Origin: Gracilibacillus alcaliphilus
Lineage (GTDB): Bacteria; Bacillota; Bacilli; Bacillales; Amphibacillaceae
Direction of reading: 5' to 3'
Assembly: GCF_016909015.1 (NCBI RefSeq)
Contig: NZ_JAFBFA010000021.1
Location: 26,158-90,157, forward strand
Length of the DNA: 64,000 bases
This document shows, in pieces, positions 54,260 to 62,305 of the stretch. Under the pieces are notes generated by a model that saw only the letters and a list, made by a program, of their open reading frames with translations, did no database searches and was not told where the DNA came from. The translations under genes were made by a program, and so were the position numbers. Every line of letters starts with the position of its first letter. Position 1 is the first letter of the stretch.

Positions 54260-54574
54260 ATGAAAATAGTTGGAGTAGCAGCATGTACAGTGGGGATCGC
54301 CCATACCTATATTGCTCAAGAAAAATTAGAAAATGCCGGCAAGGCAGCTGGTCATGAGATTGCAATTGAAACACAAGGGACAATTGGAACAGAAAATGAA
54401 TTAACCAAAGAACAAATTACAGCAGCGGATATTGTTATTCTAGCAGCAGATGTGAAAATCGCTGGACGTGAGCGATTTGAGGGGAAACGAATCATTCAAG
54501 TGCCGACAGAGGTCGCTGTAAAATCACCAAATAAACTGATTGAAAAAGCAGCAGAAGTTGTCAGAAATAAATAA
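54260..54574 (+). CDS. PTS fructose-type EIIB component, copy 1
   Basis: This 104-residue EIIB carries the phospho-cysteine C9 in VAACTVGIAHTYIAQEKLENAG; fructose-family EIIBs usually read ACPTGIAHT there. The remainder (EIAIETQGTIGTENELTKEQITAADIVILAADVKIAGRERFEGKRI) is typical. Its DNA is nearly identical to the gene at 55065–55379, with only two silent differences before the last five codons. GGAGGAGAG precedes the ATG. Confidence 0.9.
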   Translation: MKIVGVAACTVGIAHTYIAQEKLENAGKAAGHEIAIETQGTIGTENELTKEQITAADIVILAADVKIAGRERFEGKRIIQVPTEVAVKSPNKLIEKAAEVVRNK

Positions 54575-54597
54575 TAGTTAGGTGGGGAGGATGTAAC

Positions 54598-55047
54598 ATG
54601 GAAGTTAAAGATATTGTCGATTTAAAAACAGTTAAAACAAATATGAATGCTAAAACAAAAGATGAAGTACTAAATGAATTGGCACATTTACTGCTGGAAA
54701 ATGGATATATTACGGAGATTGATGGTTTTATGAGAGATATCTATGCTAGAGAAGCAGAAGGGCAAACAGGGATTGGAAATTATATTGCCATTCCTCACGG
54801 AAAAAGTGCTTATGTAAAAAACATAGGTGTAGCAATTGGGATTAACAAGGAAGAGATTCCATGGGAAACGCTTGATGGAAAAGGCGTTAAAGGCATCATT
54901 CTATTTGCAGTTGGTAATGATAATGAAGGCGCAAATAGTCATTTGAAGTTATTATCATTATTTGCCCGAAAACTTGGAAATGATGAAGTTGTTAAAGATT
55001 TGCTTCATTCAAATAGTTCAGCAGATGTAATGGAAGCATTTGCTTAA
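54598..55047 (+). CDS. PTS fructose-type EIIA component
   Basis: This 149-residue EIIA type 2 protein passes phosphate from HPr to EIIB. The phospho-histidine H67 is in GIGNYIAIPHGKSAYV. Typical flanking motifs AREAEGQTGIGN and ILFAVGNDNEGANSHLKLLSLFARKLGN are present. It is placed between two EIIB copies, an unusual order. Confidence 0.9.
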   Translation: MEVKDIVDLKTVKTNMNAKTKDEVLNELAHLLLENGYITEIDGFMRDIYAREAEGQTGIGNYIAIPHGKSAYVKNIGVAIGINKEEIPWETLDGKGVKGIILFAVGNDNEGANSHLKLLSLFARKLGNDEVVKDLLHSNSSADVMEAFA

Positions 55048-55064
55048 TTGAGGAGGAAGAGAAC

Positions 55065-55379
55065 ATGAAAATAGTTGGGGTAGCAGCATGTACAGTGGGG
55101 ATCGCCCATACCTATATTGCTCAAGAAAAATTAGAAAATGCCGGCAAGGCAGCTGGTCATGAGATTGCAATTGAAACACAAGGGACAATTGGAACAGAAA
55201 ATGAATTAACCAAAGAACAAATTACAGCAGCGGATATTGTTATTCTAGCAGCAGATGTGAAAATCGCTGGACGTGAGCGATTTGAGGGGAAACGAATCAT
55301 TCAAGTGCCGACAGAGGTCGCTGTAAAATCACCAAATAAACTAATTGAAAAAGCAGCAGAAGTTATTGAAAAAAAATAA
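55065..55379 (+). CDS. PTS fructose-type EIIB component, copy 2
   Basis: This 104-residue protein is identical to copy 1 except for the last few residues (VIEKK instead of VVRNK). The coding DNA differs at two silent positions (codon 5 and the leucine codon CTA versus CTG) and in the final five codons. C9 is intact, so both copies should be functional. Near identity suggests a recent duplication or gene conversion. Confidence 0.9.
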   Translation: MKIVGVAACTVGIAHTYIAQEKLENAGKAAGHEIAIETQGTIGTENELTKEQITAADIVILAADVKIAGRERFEGKRIIQVPTEVAVKSPNKLIEKAAEVIEKK

Positions 55380-55393
55380 TCAAGTAAAGCTAT

Positions 55394-55569
55394 GGTAGTG
55401 TCAAAAAGAAATATAAAAACTCTATCCACATGGAAAGTCTGATATGAAAGCCTGACAAGCAGGATTAATCCTTGATTGTATAAGAGCTTAATCTATTAGG
55501 GGATATTTTAAATTTTCGCAAATGAACCCATTCGACAGTTTTTTTATGAAACATTTTTGACAGTACCCG
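55394..55569. mobile_element. MITE-like element between EIIB copy 2 and EIIC
   Basis: Imperfect 14 bp terminal inverted repeats, GGTAGTGTCAAAAA (55394–55407) and TTTTTGACAGTACC (55554–55567, one mismatch), bound about 175 noncoding bases. AGCTAT occurs just outside each end (55388–55393 and 55570–55575), consistent with a target-site duplication. It enlarges the gap between genes that should be co-expressed. No transposase is encoded. Confidence 0.55.
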
Positions 55570-55591
55570 AGCTATTTAGGAGGGTAGGAAA

Positions 55592-56692
55592 ATGAATAAA
55601 ATGAAAGAATTAAATCTTAAAGGGCATTTATTGACGGCGATTTCATATTTGATTCCAATTGTTTGTGGAGCAGGTTTTTTGATAGCAATTGGGATGGGAT
55701 TTGGAGGTACTAGTCAAGGTGAATTAATACCAGGAGAATTTTCCTTTTGGGATGCTCTAGCAACAATGGGAGGGGCAGGTTTAGGTCTACTGCCTGTAGT
55801 TATAGCTACAGGGATTTCTTACTCTATTGCAGGAAAACCCGGGATAGCACCAGGTTTTATTATCGGCTTAACTGCTAATGCGATTGGTGCTGGATTTATT
55901 GGCGGGATTTTGGGCGGATTCTTATCCGGTTATCTTGCCGTAGCTATTTTGAAATATTTTAAAGTGCCAAAGTGGGCTAAAGGATTAATGCCAACTTTAA
56001 TCTTGCCATTTTTTACTTCCATTATTGGTGGTTTAATCATGGTCTACATTATTGGCTCCCCAATCGCTGCTCTGACATCGCTATTAACTAATGCATTAGA
56101 CAGTTTAGGATCTTCTTCTTTATTAGTATTTGGCGGGATCGTAGGCTTATTGAGCGGGATTGATTATGGTGGTCCAATTAATAAAACGGTATTTGCTTTT
56201 GTATTAACCATGCAGGCAGAAGGTATTAATGGCCCAATTACAGCATTGCAATTAGTAAATACCGCAACACCAATTGGTTTTGGGTTAGCATACTTTATAG
56301 CAAAATTGTTTGGGAAAAAAATCTATACACCAGCAGAAACAGAAACTTTAAAATCAGCCGTTCCAATGGGCTTTATAAATATTGTGGAAGGTGTCATTCC
56401 AATTGTTATGAATGATATTATTCGTTGTTTGATTGCAACAGCTATTGGCGGAGCTGCAGGTGGCGCCGTATCTATGGTATTAGGTGCTGATGCAACTGTC
56501 CCATTTGGCGGTGTATTGATGTTACCAACGATGTCTAATCCATTGACAGGAGTTATAGCACTACTAGTAAATATTCTTGTAACTGGTTTGACCTTGGCCT
56601 TAATTAAAAGACATGTGAATCAAGATGAAATGAACGTAGAAAAGGAAATGGAAGAAGAAGATATAGATTTAGATGATATTAAAATTTACTAA
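55592..56692 (+). CDS. PTS fructose-type EIIC permease
   Basis: This 366-residue membrane protein is the sugar channel of the PTS. It starts LKGHLLTAISYLIPIVCGAGFLIAIGMGFGG and carries the family motifs GKPGIAPGFIIGLTANAIGAGFIGGILGGFLSGY and GGIVGLLSGIDYGGPINKTVFAF. The late GFINIVEGVIPIVMND loop is expected at the substrate site. About nine hydrophobic segments are visible. The C-terminal tail is acidic. Substrate cannot be read from sequence; the neighbouring AlsE-like epimerase suggests a ketohexose such as D-allulose. Confidence 0.9.
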   Translation: MNKMKELNLKGHLLTAISYLIPIVCGAGFLIAIGMGFGGTSQGELIPGEFSFWDALATMGGAGLGLLPVVIATGISYSIAGKPGIAPGFIIGLTANAIGAGFIGGILGGFLSGYLAVAILKYFKVPKWAKGLMPTLILPFFTSIIGGLIMVYIIGSPIAALTSLLTNALDSLGSSSLLVFGGIVGLLSGIDYGGPINKTVFAFVLTMQAEGINGPITALQLVNTATPIGFGLAYFIAKLFGKKIYTPAETETLKSAVPMGFINIVEGVIPIVMNDIIRCLIATAIGGAAGGAVSMVLGADATVPFGGVLMLPTMSNPLTGVIALLVNILVTGLTLALIKRHVNQDEMNVEKEMEEEDIDLDDIKIY

Positions 56693-56758
56693 TTCTGTTT
56701 AGCAAGTTTTCAGTTAATCGATAAATTTAGAAATATTTAAAAGAGAGGGTAAACAAAT

Positions 56759-57448
56759 ATGGAAAAAGTAGAATTTTCACCATCGCTCATGACAATGGAC
56801 TTAGATAAGTTTAAGGAGCAAATTACTTTTTTAAATAATCATGTAGATTCCTACCATATTGATATTATGGATGGGCATTATGTTCCCAATATTACATTGT
56901 CCCCTTGGTTTATTGAAGAGGTACGTAAAATAAGCGACTTGCCTATGTCTGCTCATCTAATGGTGACAGATCCAAGTTTTTGGGTGCAGCAATTGGTTGA
57001 TATGAAGTGTGAATGGATTTGTATGCATGCAGAAGTGCTTGATGGCCTGGCTTTTCGATTGATTGATCAAATACATGACGCTAGGTTAAAAGCAGGGGTA
57101 GTATTAAATCCTGAGACACCGATTGAAACAATCTTTCCTTATATTGAATTAGTAGACAAGATCACGATTATGACAATTGATCCAGGTTTTGCAGGCCAAC
57201 GTTTTATTGAAAGTACACTAGATAAAATTGTAGCCTTAAGGGAATTGCGTGAAGAAAAAGGGTATCAATACGTCATTGAAATGGATGGATCATCCAACCG
57301 CAAATCATTTAAAAGAATTGATGCAGCCGGCCCGGATATTTATATTGTTGGACGAAGCGGTTTATTCGGATTAGATGAAGATATTGAAAAATCATGGGAA
57401 ATCATGTGTAAAGATTACAAAGAAATGACAGGAAAATCAATCGTATAA
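56759..57448 (+). CDS. alsE: D-allulose-6-phosphate 3-epimerase (AlsE-like)
   Basis: This 229-residue ribulose-phosphate-3-epimerase-family enzyme resembles E. coli AlsE more than Rpe: FSPSLMTMDLDKFKEQITFLNNHVDSYHIDIMDGHYVPN, LSPWF, MVLNPETPIE-like GVVLNPETPIETIFPYIELVDKITIMTIDPGFAGQRFI and IEMDGSSNRKSF. Metal ligands H33, D35 and H66 and the catalytic D38 and EMDG aspartate are present. AlsE converts allulose-6-phosphate to fructose-6-phosphate. The PTS genes upstream would supply the phosphorylated ketose. A role on ribulose-5-phosphate cannot be excluded. Confidence 0.78.
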   Translation: MEKVEFSPSLMTMDLDKFKEQITFLNNHVDSYHIDIMDGHYVPNITLSPWFIEEVRKISDLPMSAHLMVTDPSFWVQQLVDMKCEWICMHAEVLDGLAFRLIDQIHDARLKAGVVLNPETPIETIFPYIELVDKITIMTIDPGFAGQRFIESTLDKIVALRELREEKGYQYVIEMDGSSNRKSFKRIDAAGPDIYIVGRSGLFGLDEDIEKSWEIMCKDYKEMTGKSIV

Positions 57449-57455
57449 AAATGTG

Positions 57456-57507
57456 AAGAGGCTGATATAAGAATCTGTAAGGCAGATTGTTTACAAGCCT
57501 CTTTTCT
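57456..57507 (+). terminator. Terminator after the alsE-like gene
   Basis: AAGAGGC (57456–57462) pairs with GCCTCTT (57497–57503), enclosing a second helix AATCTG/CAGATT, followed by TTCTT. Confidence 0.75.
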
Positions 57508-57582
57508 TGGAAGGCCAGAAAGAATATCCAATACCACTAGCTATTATTAGCTATTTGAAATAACCTCCGCAGAAGATATGGA

Positions 57583-57613
57583 GAGCAAAGCAACCGCTGC
57601 GGCTGACTGTTTC
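57583..57613 (+). repeat. 31-bp dispersed repeat, copy 2
   Basis: Matches 18812–18842 at 30 of 31 positions in the same orientation. It lies between the alsE-like terminator and the HAD gene. Confidence 0.85.
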
Positions 57614-57655
57614 AAAGCCTGTCTGTAATCAAGAGAAAATGGAGGTATGACAAAA

Positions 57656-58366
57656 GTGAAGATTGACTCGAAGTATTCAGCTGTTTTTTTTGATTTGGAC
57701 GATACTTTATATGATTTGATGTCGCCCTTTACAAAGGCCCTTCAGAATAAACTTCCTCATGTATATTACGCGTTAGGTGATGATATAGATGAATTCTTTT
57801 TAGCTACTCGCCATTATATAGATGGTTTATGGAAAGAGTACCTTCAAGGTCTTAAAACTCTGCAAGAAATCAGAATTCAGAGATATCAAATGGCTGGGCG
57901 AGATTTTGATCTAACGATAACTAAAGAGGAAGGAATAAGTTTACAAACGCAATACGAAAGAGAACAGTCACAAATTACCCTTCCATCAGAAACAGAAGCG
58001 CTTTTGCGTAAACTGAATAATAAGAAAACGTTGATTGGAATTATTACCAATGGAACCGTTAATGGACAAGAAGATAAAATACAAACATTAGAATTAACTC
58101 GATATTTCCCCAAGGACAAGATGTTTATATCGGATGAAATTGGATTGGCAAAACCACAGCCGGAAATTTTCAATTATGTGTATGATCACTGCCAATTACA
58201 GGATTATGCTTGTTATTATATAGGCGATTCCTGGCATCTGGACATAGAGGGTGCATTACAAACTAATTGGTATCCAATCTGGTTTAATCACCGAAATAGA
58301 GCACCGAAACGTAAAACCGAGGGCTACTATGAAATTACATCATTTAATCAATTGGATATTTTGTAA
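57656..58366 (+). CDS. HAD-superfamily phosphatase
   Basis: This 236-residue HAD subfamily IA hydrolase has motif I FFDLDDTLYD, motif II IITNGTVNGQ, the conserved lysine in IGLAKPQPEIF and motif III YYIGDSWHLDIEGA. Substrate is unknown; relatives act on small phosphate esters, including sugar phosphates and nucleotides. It lies after the PTS operon but behind a terminator, so co-regulation is uncertain. GTG 57656 is chosen because GGAGGT (57641–57646) lies 9 bases before it; the ATG at 57647 is only one base from that site. Confidence 0.83.
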   Translation: MKIDSKYSAVFFDLDDTLYDLMSPFTKALQNKLPHVYYALGDDIDEFFLATRHYIDGLWKEYLQGLKTLQEIRIQRYQMAGRDFDLTITKEEGISLQTQYEREQSQITLPSETEALLRKLNNKKTLIGIITNGTVNGQEDKIQTLELTRYFPKDKMFISDEIGLAKPQPEIFNYVYDHCQLQDYACYYIGDSWHLDIEGALQTNWYPIWFNHRNRAPKRKTEGYYEITSFNQLDIL

Positions 58367-58476
58367 AAAAGTTAAGCATACAGTGGCGATTTATTCGTTG
58401 TTATACGATGACAAATAAAGAGAGCAGCTGAAGTTTTCATAGCTAGTAAGTGGTGTCAGTTCAAGACCTGTTAATT

Positions 58477-58505
58477 TTGAACAAACTTTTACAAGATAAT
58501 TATAG
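58477..58505 (+). promoter_or_regulatory. Candidate sigma-A promoter for tepA–ylzJ
   Basis: TTGAAC (58477–58482) and TTATAG (58500–58505) with a 17-base spacer, 62 bases before tepA. Confidence 0.4.
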
Positions 58506-58567
58506 AATGAAATACGCAGACCCGTTCATACTAATTAGTAACTTACGTAAGAAATGAGGTCATTTGT

Positions 58568-59290
58568 ATGAATGAGCAAAATCCAGAGGTAAAGGAGAAA
58601 GACACCCCTTCTGCTTCCACACTTGTCGAGAAGATCCAGCAATTGGGGCAATCCTCTGTTCCGACTGCACCGGAATCTAATATTCATGTGCTCTCGATCA
58701 TTGGTCAAATTGAGGGTCATGTCCAGCTTCCGCCCCAGAATAAAACAACGAAATATGAGCACTTAATTCCACAATTAATTGCGATTGAACAGAATCCAAA
58801 GATTGAGGGGCTGATGGTGATTTTAAATACAGTCGGTGGCGATGTGGAAGCTGGTCTCGCTTTATCGGAGATGATTGCTTCTTTATCAAAGCCAACCGTT
58901 TCCGTTGTATTAGGCGGCGGGCATTCTATTGGTATTCCGATTGCGACTTCAGCAAATTATTCTTTTATTGCGCCGTCTGCAACGATGACGATTCATCCAG
59001 TTCGTCTGACTGGCTTAGTAATCGGTGTTCCACAGACCTTTGAATATATTGATAAAATGCAAGATCGTGTAATTCAGTTTGTGACAAGCCATTCTAAAAT
59101 TAAAGAGGAAACCTTAAAAGAGTTAATGTTTGAAAAAGGGAACCTTACCAGAGACATTGGTACTAATGTGGTTGGGAAAGAAGCGGTTAAATATGGTTTA
59201 ATTGACGAAGTGGGTGGAATTAGCGGAGCTATGACCAAATTAAATGAACTAATGAAACCAGTGGAAACAACAGAGGAGCTGATGCAATAA
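58568..59290 (+). CDS. tepA: ClpP-like protease TepA (YmfB)
   Basis: TepA (240 residues) is a ClpP/crotonase-fold serine protease called translocation-enhancing protein in B. subtilis. The nucleophile region GGHSIGIPIATSANYSFIAPSATMTIHPVRLTG and GLMVILNTVGGDVEAGLALSEMIAS are conserved, followed by GKEAVKYGLIDEVGG. It precedes ylzJ and spoIIIE as in Bacillus, but rnjB, normally upstream, is absent. Its stop overlaps the ylzJ start by one base. Confidence 0.93.
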   Translation: MNEQNPEVKEKDTPSASTLVEKIQQLGQSSVPTAPESNIHVLSIIGQIEGHVQLPPQNKTTKYEHLIPQLIAIEQNPKIEGLMVILNTVGGDVEAGLALSEMIASLSKPTVSVVLGGGHSIGIPIATSANYSFIAPSATMTIHPVRLTGLVIGVPQTFEYIDKMQDRVIQFVTSHSKIKEETLKELMFEKGNLTRDIGTNVVGKEAVKYGLIDEVGGISGAMTKLNELMKPVETTEELMQ

Positions 59291-59496
59291 TGCTTTATAC
59301 ACCTTTAGGTTATGATGATATTTATGGAGCTGATCAATGGTTGGGAGATTATGAATTTATTCGGTTCCAAGGTAAACAATGTTGTGTACAGAAGCTGTCC
59401 AATGGAGAAGTTCGAATGATTCAGCTGTTATCTACTAATCCAAACGATTATTTGTTAGATACTTTCACTCCCGGTAATATTATAAACAATCAGTAA
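59290..59496 (+). CDS. ylzJ: YlzJ-like protein
   Basis: This 68-residue protein corresponds to YlzJ by sequence feel and place: MLYTPLGYDDIYGADQWLGDYEFIRFQGKQCCVQKLSNGEVRMIQLLSTNPNDYLLD. It is translationally coupled to tepA. Function is unknown. Confidence 0.88.
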   Translation: MLYTPLGYDDIYGADQWLGDYEFIRFQGKQCCVQKLSNGEVRMIQLLSTNPNDYLLDTFTPGNIINNQ

Positions 59497-59500
59497 GCTC

Positions 59501-59557
59501 ATGCCCGTTTTTCCTTTATTACAGGTTATACCTGCCAAGGGGAGACGGGTATTTTAT
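59501..59557 (+). terminator. Terminator after ylzJ
   Basis: ATGCCCGT (59501–59508) pairs with ACGGGTAT (59545–59552, one G·U) around an inner AGGT…ACCT hairpin, followed by TTTATTT. Confidence 0.65.
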
Positions 59558-59627
59558 TTATAAAAAATCACGATTGTCGTCCAAATAATAAAAATTCTTC
59601 TTCTTTTGTTAGCAATTCAATAGAATG

Positions 59628-59657
59628 TTCGTTCTATTTGTGAATCTGTGTTATAAT
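59628..59657 (+). promoter_or_regulatory. Extended -10 promoter upstream of spoIIIE
   Basis: TGTTATAAT (59649–59657) is a perfect extended -10. A poor -35, TTCGTT (59628–59633), lies 18 bases upstream. The -35 overlaps the imperfect palindrome TAGAATGTTCGTTCTA (59621–59636). Confidence 0.55.
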
Positions 59658-59797
59658 GGATTTCGAAATGAAATGGATAAGCAAGTTTAAGAAAGCAGAT
59701 ATGGAAACATGTCTTTTTGGTAAATGAATGGAATTTCTTATTATTTGCTTTTATAGTTAAATTTTCTTAATGTGTCTTATATCCGTTTAAATCATTT

Positions 59798-59826
59798 ACC
59801 CTTGCTTTTAGTGGCAAGGGTCTTTC
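59798..59826 (+). terminator. Hairpin in the spoIIIE leader
   Basis: ACCCTTGC and GCAAGGGT form a perfect 8 bp stem with an 8-base loop, followed by CTTTC. Given the promoter upstream, it could be an attenuator rather than a terminator. Confidence 0.45.
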
Positions 59827-59869
59827 ATACCATTCTAGATAGAGTATAGCAAGTTGGGGAGTGGCTTAA

Positions 59870-62188
59870 TTGGCTAAAAACAAAAAAAGAAGAAAAAAAC
59901 AACCGTTAAAGGCAACCATAAAAATAGAATTGATGGGGTTATTGCTTATTTTCTTGGCATTGTTAGGAAGTGGTGCGACTTTAGTTAGTGATGGCGCCAT
60001 ACCAGCATTGTTAGAAAATGCACTGCGATTCCTATTAGGTTCTTGGTATTTTGTTGCGTCTGTTATTTTATTTATTGTCGGTCTGCATGTGATGATTAAG
60101 CGGAAATGGCCAGTGATGTATACACGAAAATGGCTTGGTTCTTTTATTGTAATTACTGGATTTGTCTTAATGACACATATCTTAACTTTTCAATCCGTGT
60201 TTACAGAACCGGCCAGCTATCCGCCAATCATTCCACAAACTTTCACTTTCTTTGTTGAATTTGTTCAAAGTACAAGGACGTCTGATTATGTAGGCGGCGG
60301 TATGCTTGGTGCCGTTTTATTCAGTGTTTCGTTTTTTCTTTTTTCCAATGCAGGGGCAAAAATTCTTGCCGTGTTTATGATGGTTATCGGCGTGATCATT
60401 TTCTGCAACCTATCGATTACTGATTTATTTACTGCCGCCTCAAATGACGTAAAAGGATGGTTTGAGAAACTAAAAGGCAGCTTTTCCGAGAAGAAATCTG
60501 CATTAAAGGAAAAGAAAGAACAGAAGAAACAAGCAAAAGAATTAGAACAAGCAGTTGAGGAAGAGCAGCCTGGTGAGCAACTTCCAGATATTGCTTATGC
60601 TAATCAAGAGCTAGAAGTAATGGAACCAGAACCAATTGAACCGGCAGAACCGTTAGAATCAGAAACACCCGAAACATCTGAGACACAAGTACCATCCAGC
60701 GATGAGAAGGAGACGGAACCTGTACAATTTCCGACTTCTGAGTTTGAGAATCAAGATTACCAACTGCCAAATATGAATATGTTGAATTTACCTAAACACG
60801 CAGGAAAACAACAGGAGAAGTCACATATTCAACGTGTGGTACGTAAATTGGAGACAACCTTTCAAAGCTTTGGCGTTAAGGCACGTGTCACCAAAGTTCA
60901 CGTTGGTCCAAGTGTGACCAAGTATGAAGTATATCCGGAAGCCGGGGTAAAAGTCAGTAAGATTGTCAATTTACATGATGACTTAGCTTTGGCGCTTGCA
61001 GCAAAGGATATCCGGATTGAGGCACCTATTCCAGGGAAATCTGCAGTGGGGATAGAAGTGCCAAACGAAGAGACAGCAATGGTAACATTGCGTGAAGTGT
61101 TGGAAGCGAAAAAAACACAGCTGCCAAATAAGCTTGCTTTTGCACTGGGGAAAGATATTTCAGGAGATGCAGTTGTAGCGGAACTGAACAAAATGCCCCA
61201 TTTACTAGTGGCAGGGGCAACCGGTAGTGGTAAAAGTGTGTGTGTTAATGGTATTATTACCAGTATCTTGATGCGAGCTAAGCCACATGAAGTAAAAATG
61301 ATGATGATTGACCCGAAAAAGGTGGAATTAAACGTCTATAATGGTATCCCACACTTATTGACACCAGTAGTAACGAATCCGCAAAAGGCAGCACGGGCCT
61401 TGAAAAAGGTAGTGTCAGAGATGGAGAGAAGGTATGATCTCTTTTCTGAGACTGGTACACGGAATATCGAAGGATATAATGACTATGTACAGCGTTATAA
61501 TGAGGGGGAGGAAAACCAGCAGCCACAGTTGCCTTATATTGTGGTGATTGTAGATGAATTAGCCGATTTAATGATGGTTGCCTCCAATGAAGTAGAGGAC
61601 GCCATTACCAGATTAGCGCAAATGGCACGTGCGGCAGGTATTCATTTGATTATTGCAACACAGCGCCCTTCAGTGGACGTATTAACAGGTGTCATTAAAG
61701 CGAACATTCCGTCTAGAATCGCCTTTAGTGTTTCCTCACAAACCGATTCACGCACTATTTTAGATTCAGGTGGTGCCGAGAAATTGCTCGGACGAGGAGA
61801 TATGCTCTTTATTCCTGTTGGTTTGTCCAAACCACTTCGTATCCAAGGTGCCTTTTTATCAGACAGTGAAGTGGAGAAAGTTGTCGATCACTGTATTGAA
61901 CAGCAAAAAGCACAGTATCAAGAAGAAATGATACCGGAAGAAGAAAACGAAGTCGTACAGGAAGTCGATGATGATCTATACGATGAAGCGGTACAATTAG
62001 TATTGGAAATGCAAAGTGCAAGTGTGTCGATGTTACAAAGAAGATTTCGAATCGGTTATACGAGAGCTGCCCGGTTGATCGATGCCATGGAGGATCGCGG
62101 TATTGTTGGGCCTTATGAAGGTTCGAAGCCGAGAAGTGTGTTGCAAAGTCAGCCTTCAGAAGATATCACTCCACCTTCTAGTCATTAG
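59870..62188 (+). CDS. spoIIIE: DNA translocase SpoIIIE/FtsK
   Basis: This 772-residue translocase pumps DNA across the division or sporulation septum. It has an N-terminal basic tail, about four membrane helices (residues 20–180), an acidic proline-rich linker, the motor domain with Walker A GATGSGKSVCVNG and Walker B YIVVIVDELADLM, the FtsK signature ARAAGIHLIIATQRPSVDVLTGVIKANIPSRIAF, and a gamma winged-helix domain (SVSMLQRRFRIGYTRAARLIDAMEDRGIVG). Synteny with B. subtilis favours SpoIIIE. TTG start behind GGGGAG. Confidence 0.95.
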   Translation: MAKNKKRRKKQPLKATIKIELMGLLLIFLALLGSGATLVSDGAIPALLENALRFLLGSWYFVASVILFIVGLHVMIKRKWPVMYTRKWLGSFIVITGFVLMTHILTFQSVFTEPASYPPIIPQTFTFFVEFVQSTRTSDYVGGGMLGAVLFSVSFFLFSNAGAKILAVFMMVIGVIIFCNLSITDLFTAASNDVKGWFEKLKGSFSEKKSALKEKKEQKKQAKELEQAVEEEQPGEQLPDIAYANQELEVMEPEPIEPAEPLESETPETSETQVPSSDEKETEPVQFPTSEFENQDYQLPNMNMLNLPKHAGKQQEKSHIQRVVRKLETTFQSFGVKARVTKVHVGPSVTKYEVYPEAGVKVSKIVNLHDDLALALAAKDIRIEAPIPGKSAVGIEVPNEETAMVTLREVLEAKKTQLPNKLAFALGKDISGDAVVAELNKMPHLLVAGATGSGKSVCVNGIITSILMRAKPHEVKMMMIDPKKVELNVYNGIPHLLTPVVTNPQKAARALKKVVSEMERRYDLFSETGTRNIEGYNDYVQRYNEGEENQQPQLPYIVVIVDELADLMMVASNEVEDAITRLAQMARAAGIHLIIATQRPSVDVLTGVIKANIPSRIAFSVSSQTDSRTILDSGGAEKLLGRGDMLFIPVGLSKPLRIQGAFLSDSEVEKVVDHCIEQQKAQYQEEMIPEEENEVVQEVDDDLYDEAVQLVLEMQSASVSMLQRRFRIGYTRAARLIDAMEDRGIVGPYEGSKPRSVLQSQPSEDITPPSSH

Positions 62189-62305
62189 AAGGGTGTCGAA
62201 ATATACAAAATATTCTTTATTCTTGTCTGTAAAAGTGGTATATTGGAATGAAATGAGACTATAACTTTGGTAATAGATCGGGTGATAGAAGAGGTGTTAT
62301 CTAAT

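Larger units (their letters stand above)
59497..59869. other. ylzJ–spoIIIE intergenic region
   Basis: The 373-base gap contains the ylzJ terminator (59501–59557), a promoter with an extended -10 (59628–59657) and a further hairpin (59798–59826) ahead of spoIIIE. I see no gene. Confidence 0.6.
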
